A stretch of 64,000 nt of DNA from the NCBI GenBank assembly GCA_030062745.1, contig CP099846.1, forward strand, positions 26,309,201 to 26,373,200, read 5' to 3'. The stretch is from Capitulum mitella (Eukaryota; Arthropoda; Thecostraca; Pollicipedomorpha; Pollicipedidae). A program made the position numbers and the translations under genes. The notes under the pieces are model-generated. The model did not search any database. It saw only the letters and a program-made list of their open reading frames with translations, and was not told where the DNA came from. Below are positions 53,501 through 61,222 of the stretch, in pieces (the stretch's first letter is position 1; the number at the start of each line of letters is the position of its first letter).

Positions 53501-55106
53501 ACGTCTGGCCAATACCCCCTGCAAACCCGCCTCGACGCGCGCGGTCGTGTGAAGCTCACGAACACTCTGACCGTCGAAAGTTCAGGAGCGCAGGGTTCAC
53601 GCCGACTTCCTCCAGCCAATGGACGACTGATGAACTTCCTCAGACACCCACGAAGCGCCGGTCGACGCGACCACCGTCCAGCGCGCTTCCCATGGTCCGC
53701 CGCCGCGCTGTCCACGGCAGACAACGACCTTCGACCCTCGGGAGGTCCCTCGGCCGCCAGCCGCACCGGACGTCGGCCATCCTGCCCCGGGGCATGGGCC
53801 AGGTTGGCGGGGATCGGCACAGGGCCGGTCTGCGGCCGGTTCACGGTACTGAGCTGTCGCCACCGGCCGACGCGTCACCCCAAACCGGACACGGCCCCTC
53901 CAGCGGCGCCACCGCTCCAGCCCGCCGCACTGGTCATCGCGGTGACCTGGGGCTACCAAACCGCCTTGGCCTATTGCCGTCAATCGGCATCGACCCGGCC
54001 TTTTAACCCTGCTACTTGCAGACCCGAACTGACTCGACCTTTTAGCCATAGCTCCGCCCTGTCGCTCTGATAATGGCGAAGATTACCGGCATGGTGACTT
54101 GGCGCGGGTGAACGGACTTGGGACAGTTTCGGCCAAATGTTTGTAGCTCCGCAACGAGCATTTGGTGTGTGGTGAGCGTGGTCCTACTAATTCACGCAGA
54201 TGATTCTGTATCCCGACATGCTGCGTGCCGCGGAGACACCGGCAGATAGTACTTATGTTTTTAATGCATTTGATTCGAATGGTTGCTGTTGGCGATTTTC
54301 AGGGTTACCTTGTGATGTGCTGATAGGACATCTTATCTTTCTGCCAGGCCGAAGCATATGCCGTTGGAGGATCGTCTACCTCTCAGTGCTGGTAAGAAGA
54401 GGCAGCCCCCTAATCCCCACAACCGTGACGGAAATGGCCTTTTTATCACAGACCACAGGTGGGCTGCAGATTACCTCTATCCTTTGAGTGCGATAAAGTC
54501 TCGGAAACAGTTGACTAAAGGGAGCAATGATGTCACGAGCCACATCAGGTTGGAGAGGTTTGATAGCCGTGAAATCTGCCGACAACCTGAACCTTTGTCA
54601 GCTCTGGCAGCTCGATGATGTTAACAACAGAGGATATGATAGCTGAAGGAGACTGAGTCAAATGATATGATGCAGCATTAAACAATGCAGTCCGACCCAG
54701 CAAGCTGACCTGACGGTACCCACCTGCCAGCTGGAGGAAGGCAGCACCGGTGAAGATCATGGCGCCCAATGTGGTGTGGTCCGACCAAACAGATGACTTG
54801 ACAGCTGATCTGACAGCTGATCTGACGGCACCTACCTGTCAGCTGGGGGAATGCGGTCCTGCCGAGAATGGCAGCTAACCTGGCGGCTGACCCGACGGTA
54901 CCAGCCTGTCAGCTGGAGGGAGGCGACGGCGGCGAACATGACAGCTGACCCGACCGCTGACCTGGCAGTACCCACCTGCCAGCTGGAGAGAGGCGGTCCT
55001 GCTGAGAATGATGCCGCCTGCCTGCAGTGTGGCTTCACACTGGTAGTCACCCTGGTCGGCCGGCCGGACGGATGAGAAGTGCAGCGAGCCATTGGCCAGT
55101 AACTGT
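23491..55106 (-). CDS. fra: Frazzled/DCC/neogenin netrin receptor (5' partial)
   Basis: Twenty-one exons joined in consistent phases give about 1311 residues to the stop at 23493-23491. Order: second half of Ig1, Ig2, Ig3, Ig4, six fibronectin III domains, one membrane span (LLYVVIACAATLLLVIVIIG), then a cytoplasmic tail. The tail has the P1 motif DLKPPDLWIHHDQTEL, a proline-rich middle and the C-terminal P3 motif EELTQEMANLEGLMKDLNAI. This layout defines DCC, neogenin and Frazzled, type I membrane receptors for netrin (FN4-6 bind netrin; P3 mediates receptor association) in axon guidance and cell migration. Oddities: one extra base in the Ig3 exon at 44872-44873 breaks the frame; the intron at 35206 has a GC donor; the linker between FN6 and the membrane is very short; several introns hold minisatellites. 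The signal peptide and first half of Ig1 were not found and should lie above 55106. Family assignment is certain; the exact vertebrate orthologue label is not meaningful. Confidence 0.96.
23998..24311 (-). CDS. fra: fra exon: proline/serine-rich tail (P2 region)
   Basis: Encodes APTAPESHYGAGLGLTSASS, GYPSSAASSVDSGSLGKR, PLKSFGVPAPPPP and further Pro-rich sequence to EELAPLR. It occupies the position of the P2 region, which in the family binds SH3-domain proteins; the motif itself is weakly conserved. Acceptor gcgcccgcag (phase 1), donor GTCAGT (phase 0). Confidence 0.86.
24818..25003 (-). CDS. fra: fra exon: cytoplasmic linker 2 with NAGNAG acceptor
   Basis: Reads SPPPVSPQASDAARPFQPGT, then ETRPVYPRTQFSISRNLSSE and a Pro run. 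The acceptor is CAGCAG (25006-25001), so the exon can begin at 25003 or 25000; both keep the frame and differ by one codon. Donor GTGAGT, phase 1. Confidence 0.8.
25178..25282 (-). CDS. fra: fra exon: cytoplasmic linker 1
   Basis: Encodes SSRSEERLDKQLHRRSVF then KPKPIVVPIDVAPRRE, which matches the position of the RAK.MIPMD segment of the DCC tail. Acceptor cctgcgcag, donor T|GTGAGT, phase 1 on both sides. Confidence 0.82.
25887..26119 (-). CDS. fra: fra exon: cytoplasmic P1 motif
   Basis: NSYVKGQTEIGTPDLKPPDL then WIHHDQTELRPM is the P1 motif of DCC/neogenin/Frazzled. A Ser/Arg-rich stretch with SDSCSTLRRHSPDYELDG follows. Acceptor gccccgcag (phase 2), donor GTGGGC (phase 1). Confidence 0.94.
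26626..26764 (-). CDS. fra: fra exon: transmembrane segment
   Basis: After GGGLGDH follows a hydrophobic stretch LLYVVIACAATLLLVIVIIG, then AVCFCKRK, a basic stop-transfer sequence. The acceptor is ggtccggcag (phase 1) and the donor GTATGC (phase 2). This exon lies 7.8 kb from the FN6 exon. Confidence 0.93.
26810..31680. repeat. 26-bp minisatellite array, about 4.9 kb, in a fra intron
   Basis: The unit is close to gtcacgacacggaccacggc followed by six bases of the form acacat or agacaa, 26 bp in all, in roughly 185 copies. Variants (gtcaagacac, gtcacgagacgggccgcgg) are mixed in, and broken units of 20-24 bp are common at 29400-31300. Units contain no stop codon in any forward frame, so three overlapping ORFs of more than 1200 codons arise that encode nothing meaningful. 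The array lies between the FN6 and transmembrane exons, about 45 bp from the latter. Confidence 0.98.
31681..33649. other. Unique part of the 7.8-kb fra intron
   Basis: Between two tandem arrays. Moderately AT-rich at 32150-32720, mixed elsewhere. No exon with matching phase, no RNA gene and no transposon ends were recognised. An additional alternatively spliced juxtamembrane exon cannot be excluded. Confidence 0.4.
33650..34140. repeat. 45-bp tandem repeat, about 11 copies
   Basis: The unit is ctggccacagcactaaccgg followed by ccggacctggtccagtcatctacca. Central copies (33735-33920) are almost identical; outer copies diverge progressively to both sides. Because 45 is a multiple of three it creates 15-residue periodic ORFs on both strands, which are not coding. 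Confidence 0.95.
34579..34773 (-). CDS. fra: fra exon: second half of FN6
   Basis: GYVIQYTTDRSLPDRDWLVH, then TTTLSGLTPSTVYWFRIQAR, NGAGNSPISRPVKLQTSS. The acceptor is ccgccgccgcag and the donor GTAGGC, phase 1. Confidence 0.94.
35207..35369 (-). CDS. fra: fra exon: end of FN5 and start of FN6 (GC donor)
   Basis: HRESDWSLIVVNQTREAPPS finishes FN5; PPRDLTIVQSEDNPAIINLN, WQPPKAPNGKID starts FN6. The intron begins GCAAGT (35206 downwards). The phase (1) fits the next exon exactly, and no suitable GT donor exists. Confidence 0.92.
35711..35860 (-). CDS. fra: fra exon: central part of FN5
   Basis: Fifty codons: VVTDGRMYRVRYSSQ, then IEGLRPATTYEFSVQAVK. FN5 carries the main netrin-binding surface in DCC. 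Acceptor catgccgcag, donor GTGAGG, phase 0. Confidence 0.93.
36499..36701 (-). CDS. fra: fra exon: end of FN4 and start of FN5
   Basis: EPYAEYVVSLRALNAAGNGT completes FN4; IPTGLKVIVVSESAAVLHWT begins FN5. Acceptor gtgcgcgcag (phase 1), donor GTACGG (phase 0). Confidence 0.93.
37045..37203 (-). CDS. fra: fra exon: first half of FN4
   Basis: RPTENTITVLWSPPENRNIR then VRGYTIGWGRG and KQRYYVITGL. FN4 belongs to the netrin-contact region of the family. Acceptor ccccgggcag, donor GTGAGG, phase 1 on both sides. Confidence 0.94.
37557..37863 (-). CDS. fra: fra exon: FN3
   Basis: SVVVHWEPPPPEHRNGRLTG then YKIRYK, a Gly/Arg-rich loop, HALTGLQKDAEYLVKIAALT and VNGTGPYTRW. VPDRPASLR leads into FN4. Acceptor gcccaccccgcag (phase 0), donor GTGGGT (phase 1). 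Confidence 0.94.
38080..38292 (-). CDS. fra: fra exon: end of FN2 and start of FN3
   Basis: HYLLTGLRKYTNYTARVSAV ends FN2; SETPQNVTVETASDT begins FN3. Acceptor gcgcgccgcag, donor GTCAGT, phase 0 on both sides, 71 codons. Confidence 0.92.
38777..39053 (-). CDS. fra: fra exon: end of FN1 and start of FN2
   Basis: LQIQGLQPDTEYTFRVVANV completes FN1; PPAPRQLQLRP, LRASWAPVSPPPAGYRLYVA and a final Gln start FN2. The donor is GTCAGG, phase 0. Splitting each FN3 domain near its middle is the pattern throughout this gene. Confidence 0.92.
39443..39647 (-). CDS. fra: fra exon: first half of FN1
   Basis: An Ala/Gly-rich hinge (AGADSAAAAGAAT) is followed by APRNFTARIVGTRFVTLTW and SYSVVYHQEG, strands A-C' of FN1. 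Acceptor ccgcctcag (phase 1), donor GTGAGA (phase 2). Confidence 0.92.
40831..40860. repeat. G-rich tract next to the fra Ig4 exon donor
   Basis: Runs of ten and seven G on the plus strand (C on the transcribed RNA) about 40 bp inside the intron following the second Ig4 exon. Such runs are prone to length errors in assemblies. Confidence 0.85.
40897..41023 (-). CDS. fra: fra exon: second half of Ig4
   Basis: Reads LVDGGSLRILGLVQRDAGVY then QCFAANDAGNVQT, the E-G strands of Ig4. The canonical start is after cacgcag (AG at 41025-41024). Three further acceptor copies lie 73, 146 and 219 nt upstream in a tandem repeat; the most distal one is in frame. Donor GTACGT, phase 1, next to a G-rich tract. 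Confidence 0.9.
41021..41250 (-). repeat. 73-bp tandem repeat containing the 3' splice site of the second Ig4 exon
   Basis: Each unit carries ctctgcccgcgcag followed by CTGGCGGACAGCAGCAGTCT. Acceptor copies have their AG at about 41025, 41098, 41171 and 41244, exactly 73 bp apart. The proximal one starts the canonical exon. The first codons of the exon (LVDGGSL) recur as LADSSSL and LVDSSSL in the copies. Confidence 0.9.
41630..41778 (-). CDS. fra: fra exon: first half of Ig4
   Basis: Starts VPPEFEVRPKQTAAAEKEVV, then LACRARGAPPPEITWTKDGE, the A-C strands of Ig4. Acceptor gctgccgcgcag, donor GTGGGC, leaving in phase 0. Confidence 0.93.
43569..43864. repeat. 48-bp tandem repeat, six copies
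   Basis: The unit is ccctccgccccgctcgaatg followed by tatcgctgtccggcagaccagccgggcg, nearly identical in all copies. It lies in the intron between Ig3 and Ig4. Since 48 is a multiple of three, all six frames show periodic 16-residue ORFs, which are not coding. Confidence 0.96.
44127..44269 (-). CDS. fra: fra exon: second half of Ig3
   Basis: Contains FFMLGVSSLQIVDVREKDSG then TYQCRVYNSADS, the E-F-G strands of Ig3. Acceptor gcacgccag (phase 2), donor GTACGT (phase 1). Confidence 0.92.
44481..44512. repeat. Perfect 14-bp inverted repeat with 4-nt loop
   Basis: gcgtaatcatcagc at 44481-44494 and its exact complement at 44499-44512, loop ggtt. It lies in the short intron between the two Ig3 exons, next to a small direct repeat of tagaatcc (44455-44472). 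Confidence 0.9.
44793..44947 (-). CDS. fra: fra exon: first half of Ig3, with a one-base frameshift
   Basis: Reads AAPSFVARPADTEALRGDT in one frame and VTMDCAANGNPRPHVRWLKD in the next; together they form a normal Ig strand A'-C. The exon is 155 nt, but its flanking phases require 154. The extra base is one G of the minus-strand ACCGGTC (44872-44873). No splice site nearby repairs it. A sequencing or assembly error is the simplest cause; a null allele is the alternative. Confidence 0.88.
44948..52004. other. 7-kb fra intron between Ig2 and Ig3
   Basis: GC-rich, with a degenerate repeat of about 20 bp around ctgggagagaccagcag at 46218-46385 and a pyrimidine-rich tract at 48270-48500. Long ORFs on both strands are Arg/Pro/Ala-rich shadows of GC-rich DNA. 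No exon, RNA gene or transposon was recognised. Confidence 0.5.
48270..48500. repeat. Polypyrimidine tract
   Basis: About 230 bp made almost only of C and T on the plus strand (ctctctccctactctttctc and so on), inside the intron between Ig2 and Ig3. A low-complexity tract of unknown role. Confidence 0.75.
52005..52289 (-). CDS. fra: fra exon: Ig2
   Basis: A complete Ig domain: FLGQTARFEC, then VTWLKDDQPL, LVLPSGALELDQVQ and GAYVCRASNA, with both disulfide cysteines and the Trp. Acceptor gtgcctgcag, donor GTGAGT, phase 1 on both sides. Confidence 0.94.
52290..54715. other. fra intron between Ig1 and Ig2
   Basis: Mixed composition, somewhat AT-rich at 54200-54700. No exon, RNA gene or transposon was recognised. 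Its end nearest Ig1 holds the duplicated splice-donor repeat described separately. Confidence 0.45.
54716..54990 (-). repeat. 70-bp tandem repeat containing the 5' splice site of the Ig1 exon
   Basis: The Ig1 exon end CTCCAGCTGGCAG|GTGGGTAC recurs downstream. Donor positions are 54975 (used), 54905 (decayed to GC), 54835 (GTAGGT) and 54723 (GTGGGT). The first three are 70 bp apart; the last is 112 bp further because of a small inner duplication of gatctgacagct. Confidence 0.87.
54976..55106 (-). CDS. fra: fra exon: second half of Ig1
   Basis: Reads QLLANGSLHFSSVRPADQGD, YQCEATLQ and LSRTASLQLA, the E-F-G strands of Ig1 in DCC (NGSL, then YQCEAS). Acceptor gatcgcag (phase 2), donor GTGGGT (phase 1). 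The donor region is tandemly copied downstream. Confidence 0.9.
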
Positions 55107-55218
55107 CTGCGATCACAGTACAGACGCAGTCCGGTGAGAAAACAAGTCAGCACGTGACTTCTTAGTCTCATGTTTGAATTTATATCTCAGGTTAATATAA
55201 TCGCTACTTTCGTTATCT

Positions 55219-55289
55219 GGAGTATACAAGAGTTACACTTTTTGTTATTTTCAACGGAAAATAACAAAAATGCAACTTCTGTATACTCC
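55219..55289. repeat. Imperfect foldback, arms of about 33 bp, 4-nt loop
   Basis: 55219-55252 (ggagtatacaagagttacac onwards) pairs with 55257-55289 with a few mismatches; the loop is aacg. It sits about 110 bp upstream of the Ig1 exon acceptor. It could be a small foldback element or a structured intron segment. Confidence 0.85.
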
Positions 55290-58200
55290 GAAAAGCCAAA
55301 ACAGCCATTAAGCCAGGACCCCAGCTTCAACCACAGTCACCCGTATACTGGCCGCACAACAGCTACCATCGTCACGTGACTAGCCAACGGGTCACCGCTC
55401 CAAATACCTAGTCACGGAGGCCACGGCTGCGTTCACAGAGTCGTGGCTGCCACGTCCCGGCCAGGCTCGGCCGGCAGCTCGGGAACCGGCCGAGCTCGGA
55501 CTCGGCTCTCCGGTGGACGTTCACGTCCTCCGTGTGGTCCGTGGATGAAGGGGGCATCACGCATGATTTGGTGCTCGGCCGGCGCCTGAGTCGGGCGCCG
55601 GCCGAGCAGAGTTCGGAATATCAAGGCGCATCACCGGCTAGGGCTATGTCGCCACCAGTTTCGTGGCTAACTTGCCAAAAGGTTCACGGTTGCACTTTGT
55701 CGTCGCCCAACTCTCAACGACTTTTCTGGAGAAGTTCTGAGAGAAAAATGTTTTGCAGACGACAGGCTGGGACACCATCAACGAACACCTACGCTCAAGA
55801 CGTCTGTCTACAGGATTTTCGTGACCTTTTAAAAGAAACGAGCGGTTCTGCCTACTGTCAAAGTTCTATCCCGTTACAAACAAGTTAGAGTGATCGGCTG
55901 AAAAAGCGAAACCCAATTGTTCTAACCCACCATCAGAACGCCCGGGGGATGTGCCAGGGGTTAACAGAGATCGATACGGGGTCCCGGCGGGGGGGGGGGG
56001 CGGTGTCCAGCCGCACCATGCCGCCGGCGCGGCTGCATCACGCCCCTCCCCCCCCCTCCGTCCCCATTCGCGTCAGAGGCTGTAAAGAGGGTCCACAGGA
56101 GACGGCGTGCCACCCTGAGACCGCGAGGCCCAGTGAAGCAGCACAGTTGAGAACACGTCACGAGCTGTTGTCGTTCAGGTGTCCCCAAAAAGTGCGGTTA
56201 ACATAGGTGTGCTGTGTCCAAATTTTGATGCATGCGCGCCACTTTCACCATAATTAGCGCACAGTCAAGCGTCCAGTGGGAGCGTTTGCTGCCGTCTTCC
56301 ATCAACCTGGTTTCGAAAAAAAAACACAAGGAGTGGCAGGGTCTCCCGTTTGAAGTCCACCGGTAGTATTTTTACGAACCGTCACAAAAACAAGTTTTCG
56401 TAAGGGTACTGCAGAATGTATTCTGTTCTTTCAAGAGCTTTTACGACCATAATTTCCAGAAGAACTGTGGGTGGCCGCGACAGGTGTGTGACACGTGACA
56501 CACCTGTCGCGCCATGAAAGGTCAGGTCCTCTGAGACTGCCCTGAGAGGTCCGAAACGATGCACCGCTCCCGCGCAATGAGGTACCGTGACGGTCAGCAG
56601 GGACGGGAATATCAAATTACGGAGGAGGAAACTTGGTCAGCAAATGGCGCAGATGTCTAACCTGATCGTTATACCGGGACAAGCTGTGGCACAAAAAAAA
56701 TCGGTGCGAATGTCGTTGGCCACAAATCCTTAAAAATCGTCGCAGCCTTCTCCAAAGGTCGGTAGCATCCAACGCCGACTCTTTTCCGGCCTTTTGTCGG
56801 GACTTTATCATCCGTAAACACTCGCCTTCCCGCGACGCCACAAAGCGACTTCTCCCGCGCTTCCGGCCGAACGCTCCGACCGAACGGACGGCTCGCCGTT
56901 TTTGCCGTGACCCTCGATTCCGGCGCGTCTCCCGGAGCCAGTGTCAGCGCGCACATCCCGGCGAATGCCGCCGCCTCCGCCGGCTTCCGGCAGTCCGCGG
57001 CCGACCGAGGTCACGAGAAAGTCGCCTCCGGCCGGGTCAGGCGCCGCGGTCTCCAGCAGCTCAGCCCCGGTGCGGCGGGCCCGCCACGACCGGGCCCAGT
57101 CGCGGGTCCCGCTCGGTCCCACCGGCCGCGGGCGGCCAACGCGCCCGGCGGCAGGAGCGGAACCCGCTCTGCACGGCGATAAGCAGGTGCAACCGGAAGC
57201 CGCGTGCCAGAGGTATCTTATCGGGTGGAAGCTGGCTCCATCTCGCCAGCCGGAGCTGCTTGACACGTGGCGCCCGGCGCCTGAGACGGCAGCGGCCGGG
57301 GCCGAGGGCTTCACAGCTCCACAGCCCGCCAAGCTGCATGGCATGGGCGCCCACGGATTTAAACGAGCATTACGTGCAGTTGGTAAGCAGCGATTTGTCT
57401 TAATGTTTGCTAAACGTTTGTCTAATCCCAGGGTCTTTGTCTGGAAGCTTACACTTGTACTTAAGAATCGTCCACAAGAAAACTTAGGTACCGAGTTACA
57501 GGCGAATGGGCGTAAGGAGATCAGACGACAGAACCGCTATTGTAAGTATCTTGTGGTCCGTCTAATGAAAAAGATCCCTTGGATTCCTCCCAGTGGCAAG
57601 AAAAAAAAACATCGCGATCGCCTAAAGACCAACAACAATGCAATCGTACGACAAAAAATCCCAACGCCACACGAAACGACGCTGAGTTATGCTCCATTCG
57701 AGAAGAAAGCGTTGTTGTTCGACAGCGCTGCGACGCGACGGCCGCGAACACTGCGACAGCCTCTGACAACAAATCAGCAACGTCGGGAACACTCTCGGCG
57801 CTGAGCCTCCAGCTCGGCCGCGAGCCCCACAGCAGCCCGAGTAACGCCCTCGCAGCACGCCGACCGCGCGGCCACACACGTTTATTCCGCGGCACGCGCG
57901 GATTACGCCCCACCTGCCGCGCGATTATCCCAGCGCAACGCGTAGCACGGCGGCGCGGCCGGCGGCCAGGGCTCGACCGCAGCCTCGTGCGGACCAGTCC
58001 ACGCGATCGGGGCGGGGGCGGCTGCACCGGGCCGGGTCACGACCCGCCGACGGTGCAGCGGCCGGCCGGACGGCGGCCGGGCGGCCCGGCCCGGACAGAG
58101 CCGCCCGTCACGATCTCGGACGGGTCGGCACGCGCGGGAAGGGCCGACCGAGGCTTAGAGGCCAGGGCGACTGGCACGATATGGGGCAGCTCCGCGCGAC

Positions 58201-60158
58201 CGAGGCAAGCCTGCTCCAATGCTCCTGAGGACCCGGGTCGGACGAGGCAAACCACGACCGTGCAATCTCAACGCTCGCTGGGAAACGGTCAGACCATCAA
58301 CTTAACATGGAAGCCAAACAGCAGTGGACCACGATCTCCGCCAGCTCGACAAGCCCCCGGCTGACGTGCTGGCACACGGCCGAGCCGGCCGAGCGGCTGT
58401 GGGTCGCGACTCGGCCGAGCCGCCCATCTCCGGCGACCCACTGACCGGCCGGCCTGCAGACAGCACTCAGCGGCCGGCGGCCAGCGTCAGCGCCCGCGGC
58501 GCCTGCGGCAGGCCCAGCACCTGACTCTCCTGGCAGCCGCCGCCACCGCAGACGGCGCCACGGCCGGCCAGGTCGCCAGTGACCGCGCCGACACCGTCAG
58601 ACCGCCGACAGCGGCCGACCGCGCCATTCCCCCTCCCCCTTCACCCCCCCCGCGGCCCATACGACCGTGACTGCGGCCGGCCGGCCCCGGTCACAGCTCG
58701 GCTCCGGCCGGCCGACCGCGCGGCCGCCCCCGACCGGCCGTCCGTCGTCCTCCGCGGCCCACTTGTTGCACGCTAATGGTCCGCGCACGCGTCCAGCCTT
58801 GGCCAAATTGAGACGAAGTGTCGTGCAGCCGACCCGCCGGCCGGCTCCGGACACGTTCGGTGGACGGCACAGGACCGCCGCGCCAGCTCCCAGTCAGAGG
58901 AGCTGGGGGGGGGGGGGGCCGGGACGCGGCCGGGACGGAACCATCCGAAAAGCAACCGCGACCGACTCCCACAATGTCTGAGTCTACGTCTGAGTCAAGA
59001 CCAGAGCTGGAAAAGGTACCGTTTTGTGTGTGTGTGTTGAAGGCCACCACAAAATAAGTGCTCCAAAAACATTTTATACTCAAAAGGTCTGATTTTGTGC
59101 CCCATCAGAAAGCTACATTACAACCACGTTGAAAGATTCCTAACTCTGCAAGCAAATGACTGTCTCCGTTCAGTAAAAAGCAGGTACAAGGTCATATCCG
59201 CCTTGAGTCGGTATGACATTACACCTGACTTACACCAATAACGCCCGCTTTAACTATTATTACTCTTCGCAAAATGCTGTACTCCAAAACAAAAATTATG
59301 TTCCGATGCGAACAAAAACCAAATTTCCAACCCTGGTACAGACTGAGCTAGGACCACGCCGTATGTCCAACCGAACGGCCGGCGATTGGGTCAGAAGCAT
59401 CTATCTATCCGATGGCACGACCGACTCCGTGCCACAGCCCGGACAGCGGCTGAGCCGCCTCTTTCGCGCGGAGCGCCGGCGCCGCGCCCTCCGACCGGAA
59501 GTCCTAAACCGAAACGGGCGTCCATTACATGACGCGGCGCGCGGCTGCAACGCCGGCCGGGGCGCCGCGGGGCGCTGCGGGGCGCCGCCCGCCCCTGCAG
59601 GTGTCCGGGCGCCGATTCGGCGGCCGATTGCAGCGTCGGTTCTCGGCAGCGCGGCCCGCCGCCGGCCGGGTCAGGGCCACCGCGGCGCGCTCCGCCGGGC
59701 CCGGGCACCGACCGGGCCCCGCCCGTGCACGGTGCTCCATCACGTCTGACGTCACGAAACGGCGCCGGATGGCGCGGCCGTGATTCGGTCAACCGGCGGC
59801 TCCCGGGGACAGGCGGGTCAAGAGCGGCGGCGCGGCTCCGGCCGCCCCGGGTCTGTCGCCGGGAGTCCGCGGCTCGGAGTCCACAGCCCCGCCAGAGTCC
59901 GTCCGACCGCCGCCAACACGGGCCGGCGGCGCCATGAAAGCCCGGGGGCGCCTCGGCAGCAGACAGCGCTGGCAGGACATGACAGGCCGGCGCCGCCGCC
60001 GGCTAGGGCCTGCCGGCACGCGCCACCGCGTCCAGACGGCACCGCTCGGCGCGGCGCCGACAGACGGCTTGACAGATCGGCCCGGTGGCGCCGAGCGCGA
60101 CGGGCATTCCGCGTCGCAACCGCCTGTTTACGGCCGCCGACGAATGAGACGCGCCGCC
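55290..60158. other. Presumed 5' intron or upstream region of fra
   Basis: No exon for the signal peptide or the first half of Ig1 was found here. Composition alternates between GC-rich (56900-58900, 59450-60150) and AT-rich (57350-57600, 59050-59350) patches. G or C homopolymers occur near 55988 and 58907. ORFs are shadows of GC-rich DNA. Confidence 0.45.
56477..56510. repeat. 13-bp inverted repeat around a CACGTG core
   Basis: gcgacaggtgtgt and its complement acacacctgtcgc flank gacacgtg. It can form a hairpin, and it contains an E-box-type hexamer. In the presumed 5' intron of fra. Confidence 0.85.
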
Positions 60159-61222
60159 CGCGGAACGACCTCGGGCGGTGACCCCGACCCCGCGGGACCA
60201 CCTCGGGTGGTGACCCCGGCCCCGCGGGACGACCTCGAGCGGGTGACCCCGGCCCCGCGGGACCACCTCGGGCGGTGACCCCGGCCCCGCGGGACGACCT
60301 CGGGCGGTGACCCCGGCCCCGCGGGACGACCTCGGGCGGGTGACCCCGGCCCCGCGGGACGACCTCGGGCGGTGGCCCCGGCCCCGCGGGACGACCTCGG
60401 GCGGTGACCCCGGCCCCGCGGGACGACCCGGCGGTGACCCGGCCCCGCGGGACGACCTCGGGCGGGGACCCCGACCCCGCGGGACGACCCGGCGGTGACC
60501 CCGGCCCCGCGGGACGACCTCGGCGGTGACACCGGCCCCGCGGGACGACCTCGGGCGGTGACCCCGACCCCGCGGGACGACCTCGGGCGGTGACCCCGGC
60601 CCCGCGGGACGACCTCGGGCGGTGACCCCGGCCCCGCGGGACGACCTCGGGCGGTGACCCCGGCCCCGCGGGACGACCTCGGGCGGGTGACCCCGGCCCC
60701 GCGGGACGACCTCGGGCGGTGACCCCGGCCCCGCGGGACGACCTCGGGCGGTGACCCCGGCCCCGCGGGACGACCTCGGGCGGGTGACCCCGGCCCCGCG
60801 GGACGACCTCGGGCGGGTGACCCCGGCCCCGCGGGACGACCTCGGGCGGTGACCCCGGCCCCGCGGGACGACCTCGGGCGGGTGACCCCGGCCCCGCGGG
60901 ACGACCTCGGGCGGTGACCCCGGCCCCGCGGGACGACCTCGGGCGGGTGACCCCGGCCCCGCGGGACGACCTCGGGCGGTGGCCCCGGCCCCGCGGGACG
61001 ACCTCGGGCGGGTGACCCCGGCCCCGCGGGACGACCTCGGCGGTGACCCCGGCCCCGCGGGACGACCTCGGGCGGTGACCCCGGCCCCGCGGGACGACCT
61101 CGGGCGGTGACCCCGGCCCCGCGGGACGACCTCGGCGGTGACCCCGGCCCCGCGGGACGACCTCGGGCGGTGGCCCCGGCCCCGCGGGACGACCTCGGGC
61201 GGTGACCCCGGCCCCGCGGGCC
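60159..61222. repeat. 32/33-bp GC-rich minisatellite, about 33 copies
   Basis: The unit is gacgacctcgggcggtgacc followed by ccggccccgcgg, with a one-base length variant (ggcgggtg). On the minus strand each unit reads GGGGCCGGGG, so the array has strong G-quadruplex potential. It produces a spurious 382-codon minus-strand ORF. Confidence 0.97.
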
